From Prosthecobacter debontii (GTDB taxonomy: Bacteria > Verrucomicrobiota > Verrucomicrobiia > Verrucomicrobiales > Verrucomicrobiaceae), in contig CAMAQH010000003.1 in the NCBI GenBank assembly GCA_945860295.1, positions 206,495-270,494 on the forward strand: a stretch of DNA of 64,000 nucleotides, in the 5' to 3' direction. The notes under the pieces are model-generated. The model was given only the letters and a program-made list of their open reading frames with translations. It was not told the DNA's origin and made no database searches. Positions 53,727 to 61,558 of this stretch are shown here, piece by piece. Both the position numbers and the translations under genes were made by a program. How positions within the stretch are numbered: the stretch's first letter is position 1; every line of letters starts with the position of its first letter.

Positions 53727-54000
53727 AAGAGGTATAGGATGGGGCGGTGTCAGTTAATGTGCAAACACTCAGAGCTGCTGCATGGTTATTACGCTTTCAC
53801 ACAGTCTCTATGATTGGAGAATGATTCGTTAAAAAATCCTCCTTATCAGTATAGGCTGGGTACAACACTAATAAGTGCGTTCCTTACCTTCTAATCCCCT
53901 GTTCCACGACTTTTTAATTGAGGACAAAATTGGGCATAGCTTGTGAGAGTTCACGAACAAGTCGCACTAATGGAGGTTTTTCTCATGACAGAGAGACTTG

Positions 54001-54753
54001 TTAGCCACTTTGCTCACAATCAGTCGCAGAATTTTTAGTGGTTTTAGAAACGTCTTTTGGATCGTCGAGGAAAGTACCGACGAATTCAGATTCAAGAGCA
54101 CTACGTGCAGCTTCCACTTCAGCTTCCTTTTTGCTACGTCCAAGACCACGGCCCAATTCTGTGCCGCACCAGATGACTTTAGAAAGAAAGGACTTGGCAT
54201 GATCAGGCCCACTCTCTTGCAGAATCTCGTACGAAGGTGCTTTTGGACTGATAGCTTGGAGAATCTCCTGGAGTTGGCCTTTGGGGTTTTCTTCGACAGG
54301 ACTGCTCCCAAGATTTTCGAGAGTGTGGCGGAAAAGGCTGCAAGTCATGCTGCGGGCGGCATCCATACCACCATCGAGAAAGATGGCACCGGCGAGAGCT
54401 TCTAGCGCGTCAGCAAGAGTCGAATCCCGCTCACGACCGCCACTACTTTCTTCACCGCGACCCATGAGGAGAAAGCCACCGAGGTGGATGCGTTTAGCGA
54501 CGATTGAGAGAGCCTTTGTAGAGACGACCTGCGCGCGCACTTTGGTCAACATGCCCTCGTCAGCTAAGGGGAATTTTAGATAAAGTATCTCTGAAAGAAT
54601 GAGCTGAAGAACGGCATCGCCAAGAAACTCGAGGCGCTGATTGTCCGGCTGAGTTCGCTGCATTTCGTAACCGAGGCTGGGATGAGTCAGCGCCTGTTTG
54701 AGTAAAGAGCGATCACCAAAGGTGTGGCCGAGGACAGATTCGAGAAGTTCCAT
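54001..54753 (-). CDS. rnc: Ribonuclease III
   Basis: A 250-residue RNase III. The signature NQRLEFLGDAVLQLILSE (about 38-55) contains the metal-binding Glu and Asp; the second acidic cluster is in LADALEALAGAIFLDGG. A C-terminal double-stranded RNA-binding domain follows (NPKGQLQEILQAIS, PSYEILQESGPDHAKSFLSK, GRGLGRSKKEAEVEAARSAL). It processes rRNA precursors and double-stranded RNA. The last 30 residues are polar and probably disordered. It stands alone, without era. Confidence 0.95.
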   Translation of the reverse strand: MELLESVLGHTFGDRSLLKQALTHPSLGYEMQRTQPDNQRLEFLGDAVLQLILSEILYLKFPLADEGMLTKVRAQVVSTKALSIVAKRIHLGGFLLMGRGEESSGGRERDSTLADALEALAGAIFLDGGMDAARSMTCSLFRHTLENLGSSPVEENPKGQLQEILQAISPKAPSYEILQESGPDHAKSFLSKVIWCGTELGRGLGRSKKEAEVEAARSALESEFVGTFLDDPKDVSKTTKNSATDCEQSG

Positions 54754-54824
54754 GAGCGCCTTACTTTGAAGTCACAATCGCTACACGCAACTGATGGGGT
54801 GATCAGATCTCAAATTAGCAGTGA

Positions 54825-54900
54825 TGGGGTGATCGACGGGGCTCGAACCCGCAACAACCAGAATCACAATCTGGGGCTCTACCATTGAGCTACGACCACC
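54825..54900 (-). tRNA. tRNA-His (anticodon GTG), CCA encoded
   Basis: On the minus strand the acceptor GTGGTCG pairs with CGATCAC, with an extra 5' G (G-1) opposite C73, the identity element of tRNA-His. The anticodon loop TTGTGAT has anticodon GTG. The T-loop reads TTCGAAC, and CCA is encoded (54825-54827). A 13-bp copy of its 3' end lies at 54792-54804. Confidence 0.95.
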
Positions 54901-55079
54901 AACTTGAGAGGCCGATAGTAATGCACGCCTTCCAGTGTGCTAGTGCTTTTTTTAGTGCCACCGAGTTACCATCTCGAAGGAGTACAACTGGATGAATCTA
55001 ACGCGGTGATCAGAGGGGAAAGCTCTTTCGCAAATCTGAGCGCGACTTTGTGACGAAACAGGCTTAAAAGATGTGCATC

Positions 55080-55265
55080 ATGACCGACACGGACCTTCAA
55101 GCGCTCGCCGCACGCATTCGCCAATCACTGGGTTGTAGCAAGGACTTGGCGGAAGATTATGCGGAGGGGATCAGTGATCCGCCAGAAATCATTCACGGCA
55201 AGATCGTGGTGCGCGATGCAGATAATCGCATCATTGCGCGCGTTTCAGACAGCGTCCTTGGCTGA
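55080..55265 (+). CDS. Small hypothetical protein
   Basis: A 61-residue protein (MTDTDLQALAARIRQSLGCS then KDLAEDYAEGISDPPEIIHG) with an N-terminal helix and a C-terminal beta-like end (VVRDADNRIIARVSDSVLG). No signal peptide, no membrane segment and no family I recognise. An in-frame ATG nine bases upstream (55071) is also possible. It is 89 bp before galE on the same strand. Confidence 0.6.
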   Translation: MTDTDLQALAARIRQSLGCSKDLAEDYAEGISDPPEIIHGKIVVRDADNRIIARVSDSVLG

Positions 55266-55354
55266 TTACAGGCTGATTCCGTTAAGTGCTTATGAGATTT
55301 TTGGGTATCCGTGATTTGCCAAGAGTCTATTTCCCGAGCTATCGGTGAGTTCAC

Positions 55355-56362
55355 ATGGCAAACACAGGTACATTACTCGTTACAGGCGGCGCAGGTTACA
55401 TCGGCTCACATACGGTTCGGCATTTGCTGGAGCTGGGGGAAAAGATCGTCGTGCTGGACAGTCTCATCTTCGGGCATCTTGAGGCACTGCCGCTGGATCG
55501 TGTTTCGTTCGTCGAGGGCGACATGAGTGAAGCAGCGTTGATGGATCGTTTGTTCGCCGAGCACAAGCCTGAGGCGGTGCTGCACTTCGCCGCCTTTGCG
55601 TATGTCGGTGAGTCGGTCACGGACCCGCTCAAATATTACCGCAACAACCTCGCTGCGCCGCTGGTGCTGTTGGAGGCGATGCAGCGTCATGGCTGCAAAC
55701 GCTTCATCTTTTCCTCCACTTGCGCCACGTATGGCAATCCAGTTTTTGTGCCGATGAATGAAGAACATCCGCAGTCCCCAGTGAACCCTTACGGTGCGTC
55801 GAAGTGGATGCTGGAGCGCGTGCTGCGGGACTGCGATCACGCCTGGGGTTTGAAGTGTGTCTTTCTTCGCTACTTCAATGCCAGCGGCTGTGACCCGAGC
55901 GGCGAGATCGGTGAGGATCATGATCCTGAAACCCATCTTATCCCACGCATCCTCATGGCGGCGACAGGAGAGATTCCTGAGATCAGCGTTTTTGGCACCG
56001 ATTATCCTACACCAGACGGCACATGCATTCGCGACTATATCCACGTCTGTGATTTGGCCAGCGCTCATGCGAAGGCGCTCGGCTATCTCCGCAGAGGTGG
56101 TGAGACCACACCCGTGAATCTCGGCACTGGCCGGGGTTTCAGTGTGAAAGAAATCCTCCAAACTGCGGAAAACGTGACCGGTAAAACCATCCCCGTCACT
56201 TATGGCCCGCGCCGCGCTGGTGATCCGCCGGAACTCATCTGTGATCCCGCCAAAGCCAAAGCCCTGCTTGGTTGGGAAGCCGAATATAAAGACCCGCGTA
56301 GCCACCTCCAGCACGCTTGGCAGTGGATGACGGGACCAGGGAAAGGCAAATACCCTCGCTGA
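55355..56362 (+). CDS. galE: UDP-glucose 4-epimerase
   Basis: A 335-residue short-chain epimerase interconverting UDP-glucose and UDP-galactose. The NAD-binding GGAGYIGSH (10-18), HFAAFAYVGESVTDPLKYYR, the SSTCATYG serine motif and the catalytic YGASK (YxxxK) are present. CIRDYIHVCDLASAHAKAL and NLGTGRGFSVKEIL are typical of the C-terminal part. Galactose units for surface polysaccharides or galactose catabolism are plausible uses. It stands alone before the convergent tRNA-Leu. Confidence 0.93.
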   Translation: MANTGTLLVTGGAGYIGSHTVRHLLELGEKIVVLDSLIFGHLEALPLDRVSFVEGDMSEAALMDRLFAEHKPEAVLHFAAFAYVGESVTDPLKYYRNNLAAPLVLLEAMQRHGCKRFIFSSTCATYGNPVFVPMNEEHPQSPVNPYGASKWMLERVLRDCDHAWGLKCVFLRYFNASGCDPSGEIGEDHDPETHLIPRILMAATGEIPEISVFGTDYPTPDGTCIRDYIHVCDLASAHAKALGYLRRGGETTPVNLGTGRGFSVKEILQTAENVTGKTIPVTYGPRRAGDPPELICDPAKAKALLGWEAEYKDPRSHLQHAWQWMTGPGKGKYPR

Positions 56363-56376
56363 GAACTCAACGAGTG

Positions 56377-56460
56377 TGCCGCTGACCGGACTCGAACCGG
56401 TAAGGGATGTTATCCCAGCAGATTTTAAGTCTGCTGTGTTTACCATTTCACCACAGCGGC
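56377..56460 (-). tRNA. tRNA-Leu (anticodon TAA), CCA not encoded
   Basis: Acceptor GCCGCTG pairs with CAGCGGC; discriminator A at 56377. The anticodon loop CTTAAAA has anticodon TAA. A long variable arm (about GGGATAACATCCC) marks a class II tRNA, and the T arm ACCGGTTCGAGTCCGGT follows. The base after the discriminator is not CCA. Confidence 0.95.
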
Positions 56461-56598
56461 GTGGGGTAGGAATGGCGAACGTAGCAGCTTTTTGTGGGAG
56501 GACCACGGCAAATTCGCGAAGACCGTGATGAAAGATAGCCTTGGCAAAATTGACAAAAAAGTTGCTGTTTGAACCATGAACTGGCTAAGGTGCAGTTT

Positions 56599-57216
56599 AT
56601 GGCCTCACTCAATAAAGTCATGTTAATCGGTAATCTCACCCGCGACCCGGAGGTGCGTTTTACACCCAAAGGTAGTGCTGTCTGTGATCTGGGACTCGCC
56701 GTCAATCGACGCTACCTCAATGAAGCTACAGGCGAACGTGTGGAGGAAGTCACTTATTTGGATGTCGTGCTTTGGGGTAAACAGGCCGAGCTAGCGGGCC
56801 AATATCTCTCCAAAGGAAAGCCGATCTTCATCGAAGGTCGGCTGCAAATGGATTCCTGGGAGGACAAAGCCACCGGCACAAAGCGTACCAAAATTAAAAT
56901 TGTTGCCGAGGGAATGCAGTTCCTCGACAGCAAAGGTGGTGGCGGTGGAAATGCTGGCGGCAGCGGCGGTTACTCCGGCGGCGAAGATGGTGAGGGCTAC
57001 AGTGCACCTCCACAGCAGCAGCGCCGTCCAGCGGGTGGCGGTAGTGGCTATTCAGGAGGAGGCGGTGGAAGTGGCGGCGGCTATCAGCAGCGCGCTGCGG
57101 CGCCTCAACAGCGTCCCCAACCCCAGCAGCGTCCAGCGCCTTCCCAACAGCAGGAAGATGACTTCGGCGAAGGTCCGATTACCGATGGCATGGAAGGCGA
57201 CGACATCCCTTTTTGA
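56599..57216 (+). CDS. ssb: Single-stranded DNA-binding protein
   Basis: A 205-residue SSB. The OB-fold runs from MASLNKVMLIGNLTRDPEVR to KIKIVAEGMQFLDSK (about 1-112). It is followed by a long Gly-rich then Gln/Pro-rich linker and the acidic tip ...GDDIPF, which recruits RecO, RecQ and other partners (both are encoded in this window). The frame opens upstream at 56569, but the ATG at 56599 has an AAGG ribosome-binding site and matches the family start. A 7-bp inverted repeat TGCGCAT-TC-ATGCGCA follows at 57237-57252 and may be part of a weak terminator. Confidence 0.95.
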   Translation: MASLNKVMLIGNLTRDPEVRFTPKGSAVCDLGLAVNRRYLNEATGERVEEVTYLDVVLWGKQAELAGQYLSKGKPIFIEGRLQMDSWEDKATGTKRTKIKIVAEGMQFLDSKGGGGGNAGGSGGYSGGEDGEGYSAPPQQQRRPAGGGSGYSGGGGGSGGGYQQRAAAPQQRPQPQQRPAPSQQQEDDFGEGPITDGMEGDDIPF

Positions 57217-57344
57217 TCGCCTGAATGTGCTTCCATTGCGCATTCATGCGCAGGTTTTGCCAACTCTCTAGGAAACTGGAGGGTTGTTCGTTTTGGGGTT
57301 AGAACGCCGTTCAAAATGGATGGCTGTAAAACCAAACCAACGCC

Positions 57345-57578
57345 ATGAAAGCCCTCCTGCCTGCCCTGTTCCTAGCCATCGTTAGCGTCACTGCTGTCTT
57401 TGCCAAAGGTGGCCCCGCCATCAATGAAAAATGCCCTGTCGATGGGAAGACGGTCCGCATCATTTACCGCGTCTTCACTGACAACGGAACCGTCGCCTTC
57501 TGCTGCGTGGAATGCATGGAGAGCTACAAAAAGAATCCCACCCGCTACCCTGTGACGAGCAAAGAGCCTGGGAAGTAA
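57345..57578 (+). CDS. Small secreted Cys-containing protein (YHS/TRASH-like metal-binding motif)
   Basis: A 77-residue protein. The signal peptide covers residues 1-20 (KALLPALFLAIVSVTAVFA). The mature part has one short domain: EKCPVDGKTVRI at the start and VAFCCVECMESYKKNPTRYP. CPVxG, an FCC/CxxC pair and a Kxxx-P-xxY tail resemble the YHS/TRASH-type fold that binds Cu or other soft metals. It probably acts in the periplasm. It has no operon partner; the symporter starts 60 bp later on the same strand. Confidence 0.7.
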   Translation: MKALLPALFLAIVSVTAVFAKGGPAINEKCPVDGKTVRIIYRVFTDNGTVAFCCVECMESYKKNPTRYPVTSKEPGK

Positions 57579-57638
57579 TTATACCTCGCCGCTAGTCGCT
57601 GCTTGCGTCGGTGGGCTGATTCAGGTTTGAATCGGCTC

Positions 57639-58937
57639 ATGTCAGAAACAGCCGCCCGCACATCTTGGTATCGAATACTCTATGTTCAGGTTCTCATCGC
57701 TGTCGCGGTGGGTATCGGCATTGGCTATTTTTTTCCTGATCAGGGAAAGGCCTTGAAGCCGCTCGGTGAGGCTTTCGTGAAGCTCATCAAAATGATGATC
57801 GCGCCGATCATCTTCTGTACCGTCGTGCATGGCGTGGCGTCGATGGGCGACCTGAAAAAGCTCGGGCGTGTGGGTGGCAAGACACTGTTTTATTTTGAAG
57901 TCGTTTCTACGATCGCCCTCGCTATCGGCCTGCTAGTGGTGAATCTGCTCAAGCCCGGTGTAGGCTTTCATGTCAGCGTCGCCGAACTCAGCGCTAAGGC
58001 TGTTGAGTCAGCGCATGAGTATCAGGACAAAGCGCACACGCTAAGAACCACGGATTTTCTGCTGAATATCATCCCTGGCAGTTTCGTCGGTGCCTTCACC
58101 AGTGGTGATCTGCTGCAAGTGCTCTTCATCGCCCTGATCGCTGCCTTTGCCATTACGGGACTCGGTGAGCGTGGTAAACCCGTGCTGAAAGTCATCGAAC
58201 GCACGGGCGAAGTGTTCTTTGGTATCATGCGCATCGTTGTCAAAGCGGCTCCTATTGGGGCCTTCGGAGCCATGGCATTTACCATTGGCAGTTATGGCAT
58301 TGGTTCACTGCAAAAGCTGTTCGCGCTGCTGCTCGGTTTTTATGTCACAGCGGCTTTGTTTGTCGTCATCGTGCTCGGTGGTATCGCGCGCTGGTGCGGC
58401 TTTTCGATTTTTCGGTTCCTGCGCTACATCAAAGAAGAACTCCTTCTTGTGCTCGGCACCAGCTCATCGGAATCCGCCCTTCCATTGATGATTCAAAAGT
58501 TACGTGCACTCGGCTGCGCTCCTGCCACGGTCGGGTTGGTGGTGCCCACGGGCTACAGTTTTAATCTCGACGGCACGAACATTTATATGGCGATGGCCGC
58601 CGTCTTCCTCGCCCAAGCCACGGACACGCCGCTCGATCTCGGTCAGCAGATTAGTCTCATGCTTGTCGCCATGATTACCTCCAAAGGTGCTAGTGGAGTC
58701 ACCGGTGCCGGCTTCATCACACTCGCCGCCACACTGGCTGCCGTGCCGGCCATCCCGATCGAGTCGCTCGCCCTGCTTGTCGGCATCGACCGCTTCATGA
58801 GCGAGTGCCGCGCCATCACCAATCTCATCGGCAACGGTGTCGCCACCATCGCCATCAGTCGCTGGGAGGGCGAAGTCACGCCCGAGGTGCTCAATGCAAA
58901 CCTGCGTGATCCTGTCGCACTTCCCGCGCTGGGTTAA
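57639..58937 (+). CDS. Dicarboxylate/amino acid:cation symporter (DctA/GltP family)
   Basis: A 432-residue secondary transporter. [20 protein letters not shown] is the first signature; [20 protein letters not shown] is the serine-rich HP1 loop; [20 protein letters not shown] is the NMDGT-type motif that coordinates Na+ (here NLDGT); and [20 protein letters not shown] is the C-terminal substrate-binding helix. It imports C4-dicarboxylates, glutamate or aspartate with H+ or Na+. The ATG at 57639 is preferred to an upstream frame extension at 57603. Confidence 0.93.
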   Translation: MSETAARTSWYRILYVQVLIAVAVGIGIGYFFPDQGKALKPLGEAFVKLIKMMIAPIIFCTVVHGVASMGDLKKLGRVGGKTLFYFEVVSTIALAIGLLVVNLLKPGVGFHVSVAELSAKAVESAHEYQDKAHTLRTTDFLLNIIPGSFVGAFTSGDLLQVLFIALIAAFAITGLGERGKPVLKVIERTGEVFFGIMRIVVKAAPIGAFGAMAFTIGSYGIGSLQKLFALLLGFYVTAALFVVIVLGGIARWCGFSIFRFLRYIKEELLLVLGTSSSESALPLMIQKLRALGCAPATVGLVVPTGYSFNLDGTNIYMAMAAVFLAQATDTPLDLGQQISLMLVAMITSKGASGVTGAGFITLAATLAAVPAIPIESLALLVGIDRFMSECRAITNLIGNGVATIAISRWEGEVTPEVLNANLRDPVALPALG

Positions 58938-59152
58938 ATGATTCCGCCGCCCAGAAATAGGCGAAGAATCGCGACTGCGGCGACGGCGACATTGATGACG
59001 AGCCCGATCTTTCTTTTTGGGAAGGCGCCGAAGATGATGCCGACGATACAACCAGCGAGCGTGGCCCATAAGGTCCAGCCTAGAAGTGGGATGATGCCGA
59101 AGAATAGAAACACCGCGCAGACGAGACCGATGAGAACAGAGATGATTTGCAT
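58934..59152 (-). CDS. Small membrane protein of unknown function
   Basis: A 72-residue protein with two or three hydrophobic segments: [40 protein letters not shown] and [20 protein letters not shown], with KRK between the last two. The composition resembles many small inner-membrane proteins of no known function. It converges with the symporter, overlapping its last four bases. A longer frame from 59221 has no reasonable start, so the ATG at 59152 is chosen. Confidence 0.7.
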   Translation of the reverse strand: MQIISVLIGLVCAVFLFFGIIPLLGWTLWATLAGCIVGIIFGAFPKRKIGLVINVAVAAVAILRLFLGGGII

Positions 59153-59219
59153 AGCGTCGCGAATGAGGACGTGATCCGCCCGCAAACAAATCGAATTTTT
59201 AAGCGTCATTGTAAACGAC

Positions 59220-59594
59220 ATGAACTCAGGTCATCCTATCTCCGGCCCCACTCTAGTCAGGCACGAAGGCCACACAGCTCGCGAGCGCAGTACCTGCGGC
59301 TGGCGTGATCGTTTGATCAGTCACGAAGATACGTCTCTCTCACCAGCCGCCTGGGCTCATGCGGTGGACATCGACGGCGCAAAGCTGCACTACCACAAGC
59401 GCACCACCAAACTCTATTACGTGCTCGATGGCGAAGGCAGTGTGTCGCTCGACGGTGTGGATCATCCGGTGAGCAAGGGCTCACTGGTACATATCCCGCC
59501 GGGCGTCGTGCATGGAGCCAAGGGGAGAATGCGTGTGCTGGTTGTCGGCATCCCCGACATTGCCGAGGATGACTACTTTGGGGCGCAGGCCTGA
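59220..59594 (+). CDS. Cupin domain protein
   Basis: A 124-residue single-domain cupin. LHYHKRTTKLYYVLDGEGSV contains the first metal-binding motif (H-x-H...E) and GSLVHIPPGVVHGAKGRMRV the second (P-x-G-x-x-H). The metal and substrate are unknown; cupins range from sugar isomerases to dioxygenases. The cytoplasmic location is inferred from the absence of a signal peptide. The gene faces the end of nagB, 7 bp away. Confidence 0.85.
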   Translation: MNSGHPISGPTLVRHEGHTARERSTCGWRDRLISHEDTSLSPAAWAHAVDIDGAKLHYHKRTTKLYYVLDGEGSVSLDGVDHPVSKGSLVHIPPGVVHGAKGRMRVLVVGIPDIAEDDYFGAQA

Positions 59595-59601
59595 GCCTGA
59601 A

Positions 59602-61494
59602 CTAAACACGACGCCACTTCTGGAAGGTCTCGATGGCCTCATACTCAGCCAGACCAAGTGCATCGTAATTGCGTGCGTTCTGGCCGTTGGATTCTGGCGA
59701 GGCGAGTTCCAGCGATGACAGTGAACCGTAGCGGGAAAGGGCGCGGGCTTTGCGTTCGAGCTGCATGGGACTCAACGGAATGGCCATGTCGATCTCGTGG
59801 GCTTCGAGTGCTTTTTCTTTACCGCGATACAGCCACAAGCTGCAAGTGCCGACCCACTCTTCGCCTTCACAGGCCTTGAACGCAGCTTCCAGCACCTTGA
59901 AGCAGATGCCTGCGACGCTGCTCGGATCAGCGGCATCGCCTGTAGCATAAATTTGATGCGGCTTGTGCTCACGCAGCAGTGCCACGAGTGCATCCAAATC
60001 AGCCTTTGTGCTCTTGAATCGGCGATAGCGGCCCTGCTCATAGAAAGGCAGGTCGAGGAAGACGACACGATCATTGGCGACGGTGCAGGCATGGGCTGCA
60101 TCACGCAATTCACCACGTAGGATCAGAGCTTTGAGTTGTCGGATCAGCGGCGGATCTTCGCCGAATTCACCTTTCTCTTCGAGCAAACGCAGCGCCTCAC
60201 GGGCATAGGCGGTCTGCGGTGCCCAGGCATTTGGATTCTCCACCACGCTGGCCAGCTCTTGCAAGGTGCCAGCAAACTTATCGGCCTCGCCGTCTGACAC
60301 GCGTAGATTGCCAGAAGTCATCGCCACAAGATGCACGTCATTGCCCTGCTCGCTGAGGCGCTCGATGGTGCTGCCCATCGCAACGACTGCGTCCTGCGGC
60401 TCAGGGCTGAGCACGAGGCAGCGCTTCGGATACGGACTGGCGCGCTCCGGGCGGTAGGTGTCGTCTTCGTTCGGCTTGCCGCCGGGCCATCCAGTGATCG
60501 TGTGTTGGAGCTGGTTGAAGATGCGGATGTTGAGCTGATACGCCGGGCCTTGCTCGCTGAGCAGATCGCTCAAGCCATGCTCGTTGTAGTGCTCGTCAGT
60601 TAGTTTCAAAACCGGCCGCTTTGTTTGGAAAGCCTGCCAGGTCACCGCACGGCGCGTCTCACGCGGTGTCCAGGAAACAGGACCGACCAACCACGGCAGT
60701 TTGATGCGTGTGAGTTCGCGTGAAGCACCCGAGTCAATATAGAAAAGCGCATTCGGATGTCCCTGAAGGAACGACGCTGATATCGCCTCCGTCATCGGTC
60801 CTTCGACGGCTTTGGCAACCATGTCGGCTTTGTTATCGCCCCAGGCCATGAGCACCAGCTTCTTACCGCGCAGAATCGTGCCTACTCCCATCGTGATCGC
60901 GAAATGCGGCACGTTTTCCTCTCCACGGAAGTCAGCGGCGGCATCCTGACGTGTCACGCGGTCGAGCGTGATGCGGCGTGTCAAAGAGTCGCGACTCGAT
61001 CCAGGTTCGTTGAAGCCGATGTGACCGGTTCGACCAATGCCGAGAATCTGGAGATCGATGCCGCCCAGTGCGTCGATCTTCTCCTCGAAGTCACGGCAAT
61101 GGGCAAAGACCTGATCACTTGCCACCTTGCCGCTCGGGATGTTGATGTTCTTTTTGGGGATGTCGATGTGATCAAAGATCTGGTCCGCCATGAAGCGCGC
61201 GTAGCTTTCAGGATGGTCGGAGCCTAGTCCGTAGTATTCGTCGAGATTGAAAGTGATGACGTTTTTAAAGCTCAGCTTCTCCTCTTTGTGCAGACGGATC
61301 AGCTCCCGATAAAACGGCACCGGCGTGGAACCTGTCGCCATGCCGAGCACCACGTTCTTACCCTGCTTGGTGCGTTCTTCGATCAGCTTGCGCACCTCAG
61401 CAGCCAGCTCTTTAGCAGCGGCACCGGAGTTTGGGAAAATGCGGGTCGGAGTCTTCTCGTAGGCTTCTGTGGCGGAGCGGCGTGGCGTGGACAT
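59602..61494 (-). CDS. nagB: Glucosamine-6-phosphate deaminase fused to a PIG-L-like domain
   Basis: A 630-residue protein. Residues about 1-270 are NagB: VVLGMATGSTPVPFYREL, FNLDEYYGLGSDHPESYARF (catalytic Asp and Glu region), LGIGRTGHIGFNEPGSSRDS and ADMVAKAVEGPMTEAI-type helices. It converts glucosamine-6-phosphate to fructose-6-phosphate and ammonia. From about 365 a PIG-L/LmbE-like domain follows (CLVLSPEPQDAVVAMGSTIE, LVAMTSGN). In typical PIG-L the start is PHPDD and binds zinc; here it reads SPEPQDAV, so the metal site looks degenerate. Long NagB forms with such a tail are known in other phyla. Confidence 0.9.
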   Translation of the reverse strand: MSTPRRSATEAYEKTPTRIFPNSGAAAKELAAEVRKLIEERTKQGKNVVLGMATGSTPVPFYRELIRLHKEEKLSFKNVITFNLDEYYGLGSDHPESYARFMADQIFDHIDIPKKNINIPSGKVASDQVFAHCRDFEEKIDALGGIDLQILGIGRTGHIGFNEPGSSRDSLTRRITLDRVTRQDAAADFRGEENVPHFAITMGVGTILRGKKLVLMAWGDNKADMVAKAVEGPMTEAISASFLQGHPNALFYIDSGASRELTRIKLPWLVGPVSWTPRETRRAVTWQAFQTKRPVLKLTDEHYNEHGLSDLLSEQGPAYQLNIRIFNQLQHTITGWPGGKPNEDDTYRPERASPYPKRCLVLSPEPQDAVVAMGSTIERLSEQGNDVHLVAMTSGNLRVSDGEADKFAGTLQELASVVENPNAWAPQTAYAREALRLLEEKGEFGEDPPLIRQLKALILRGELRDAAHACTVANDRVVFLDLPFYEQGRYRRFKSTKADLDALVALLREHKPHQIYATGDAADPSSVAGICFKVLEAAFKACEGEEWVGTCSLWLYRGKEKALEAHEIDMAIPLSPMQLERKARALSRYGSLSSLELASPESNGQNARNYDALGLAEYEAIETFQKWRRV

Positions 61495-61558
61495 GGTTAG
61501 GTAGGAAGGTACGCAGATCATTGCGCGAATCATGCCGCCTACAACCGTCCGTTGTGCC

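Noticed and set aside
53727..54000. Possible small gene or RNA between aroC and rnc
   Set aside because: No frame, cloverleaf, terminator or repeat that I could support was seen.
55406..56506. 366-residue minus-strand frame
   Set aside because: Antisense to galE and runs through the tRNA-Leu gene, so it cannot be a normal coding sequence.
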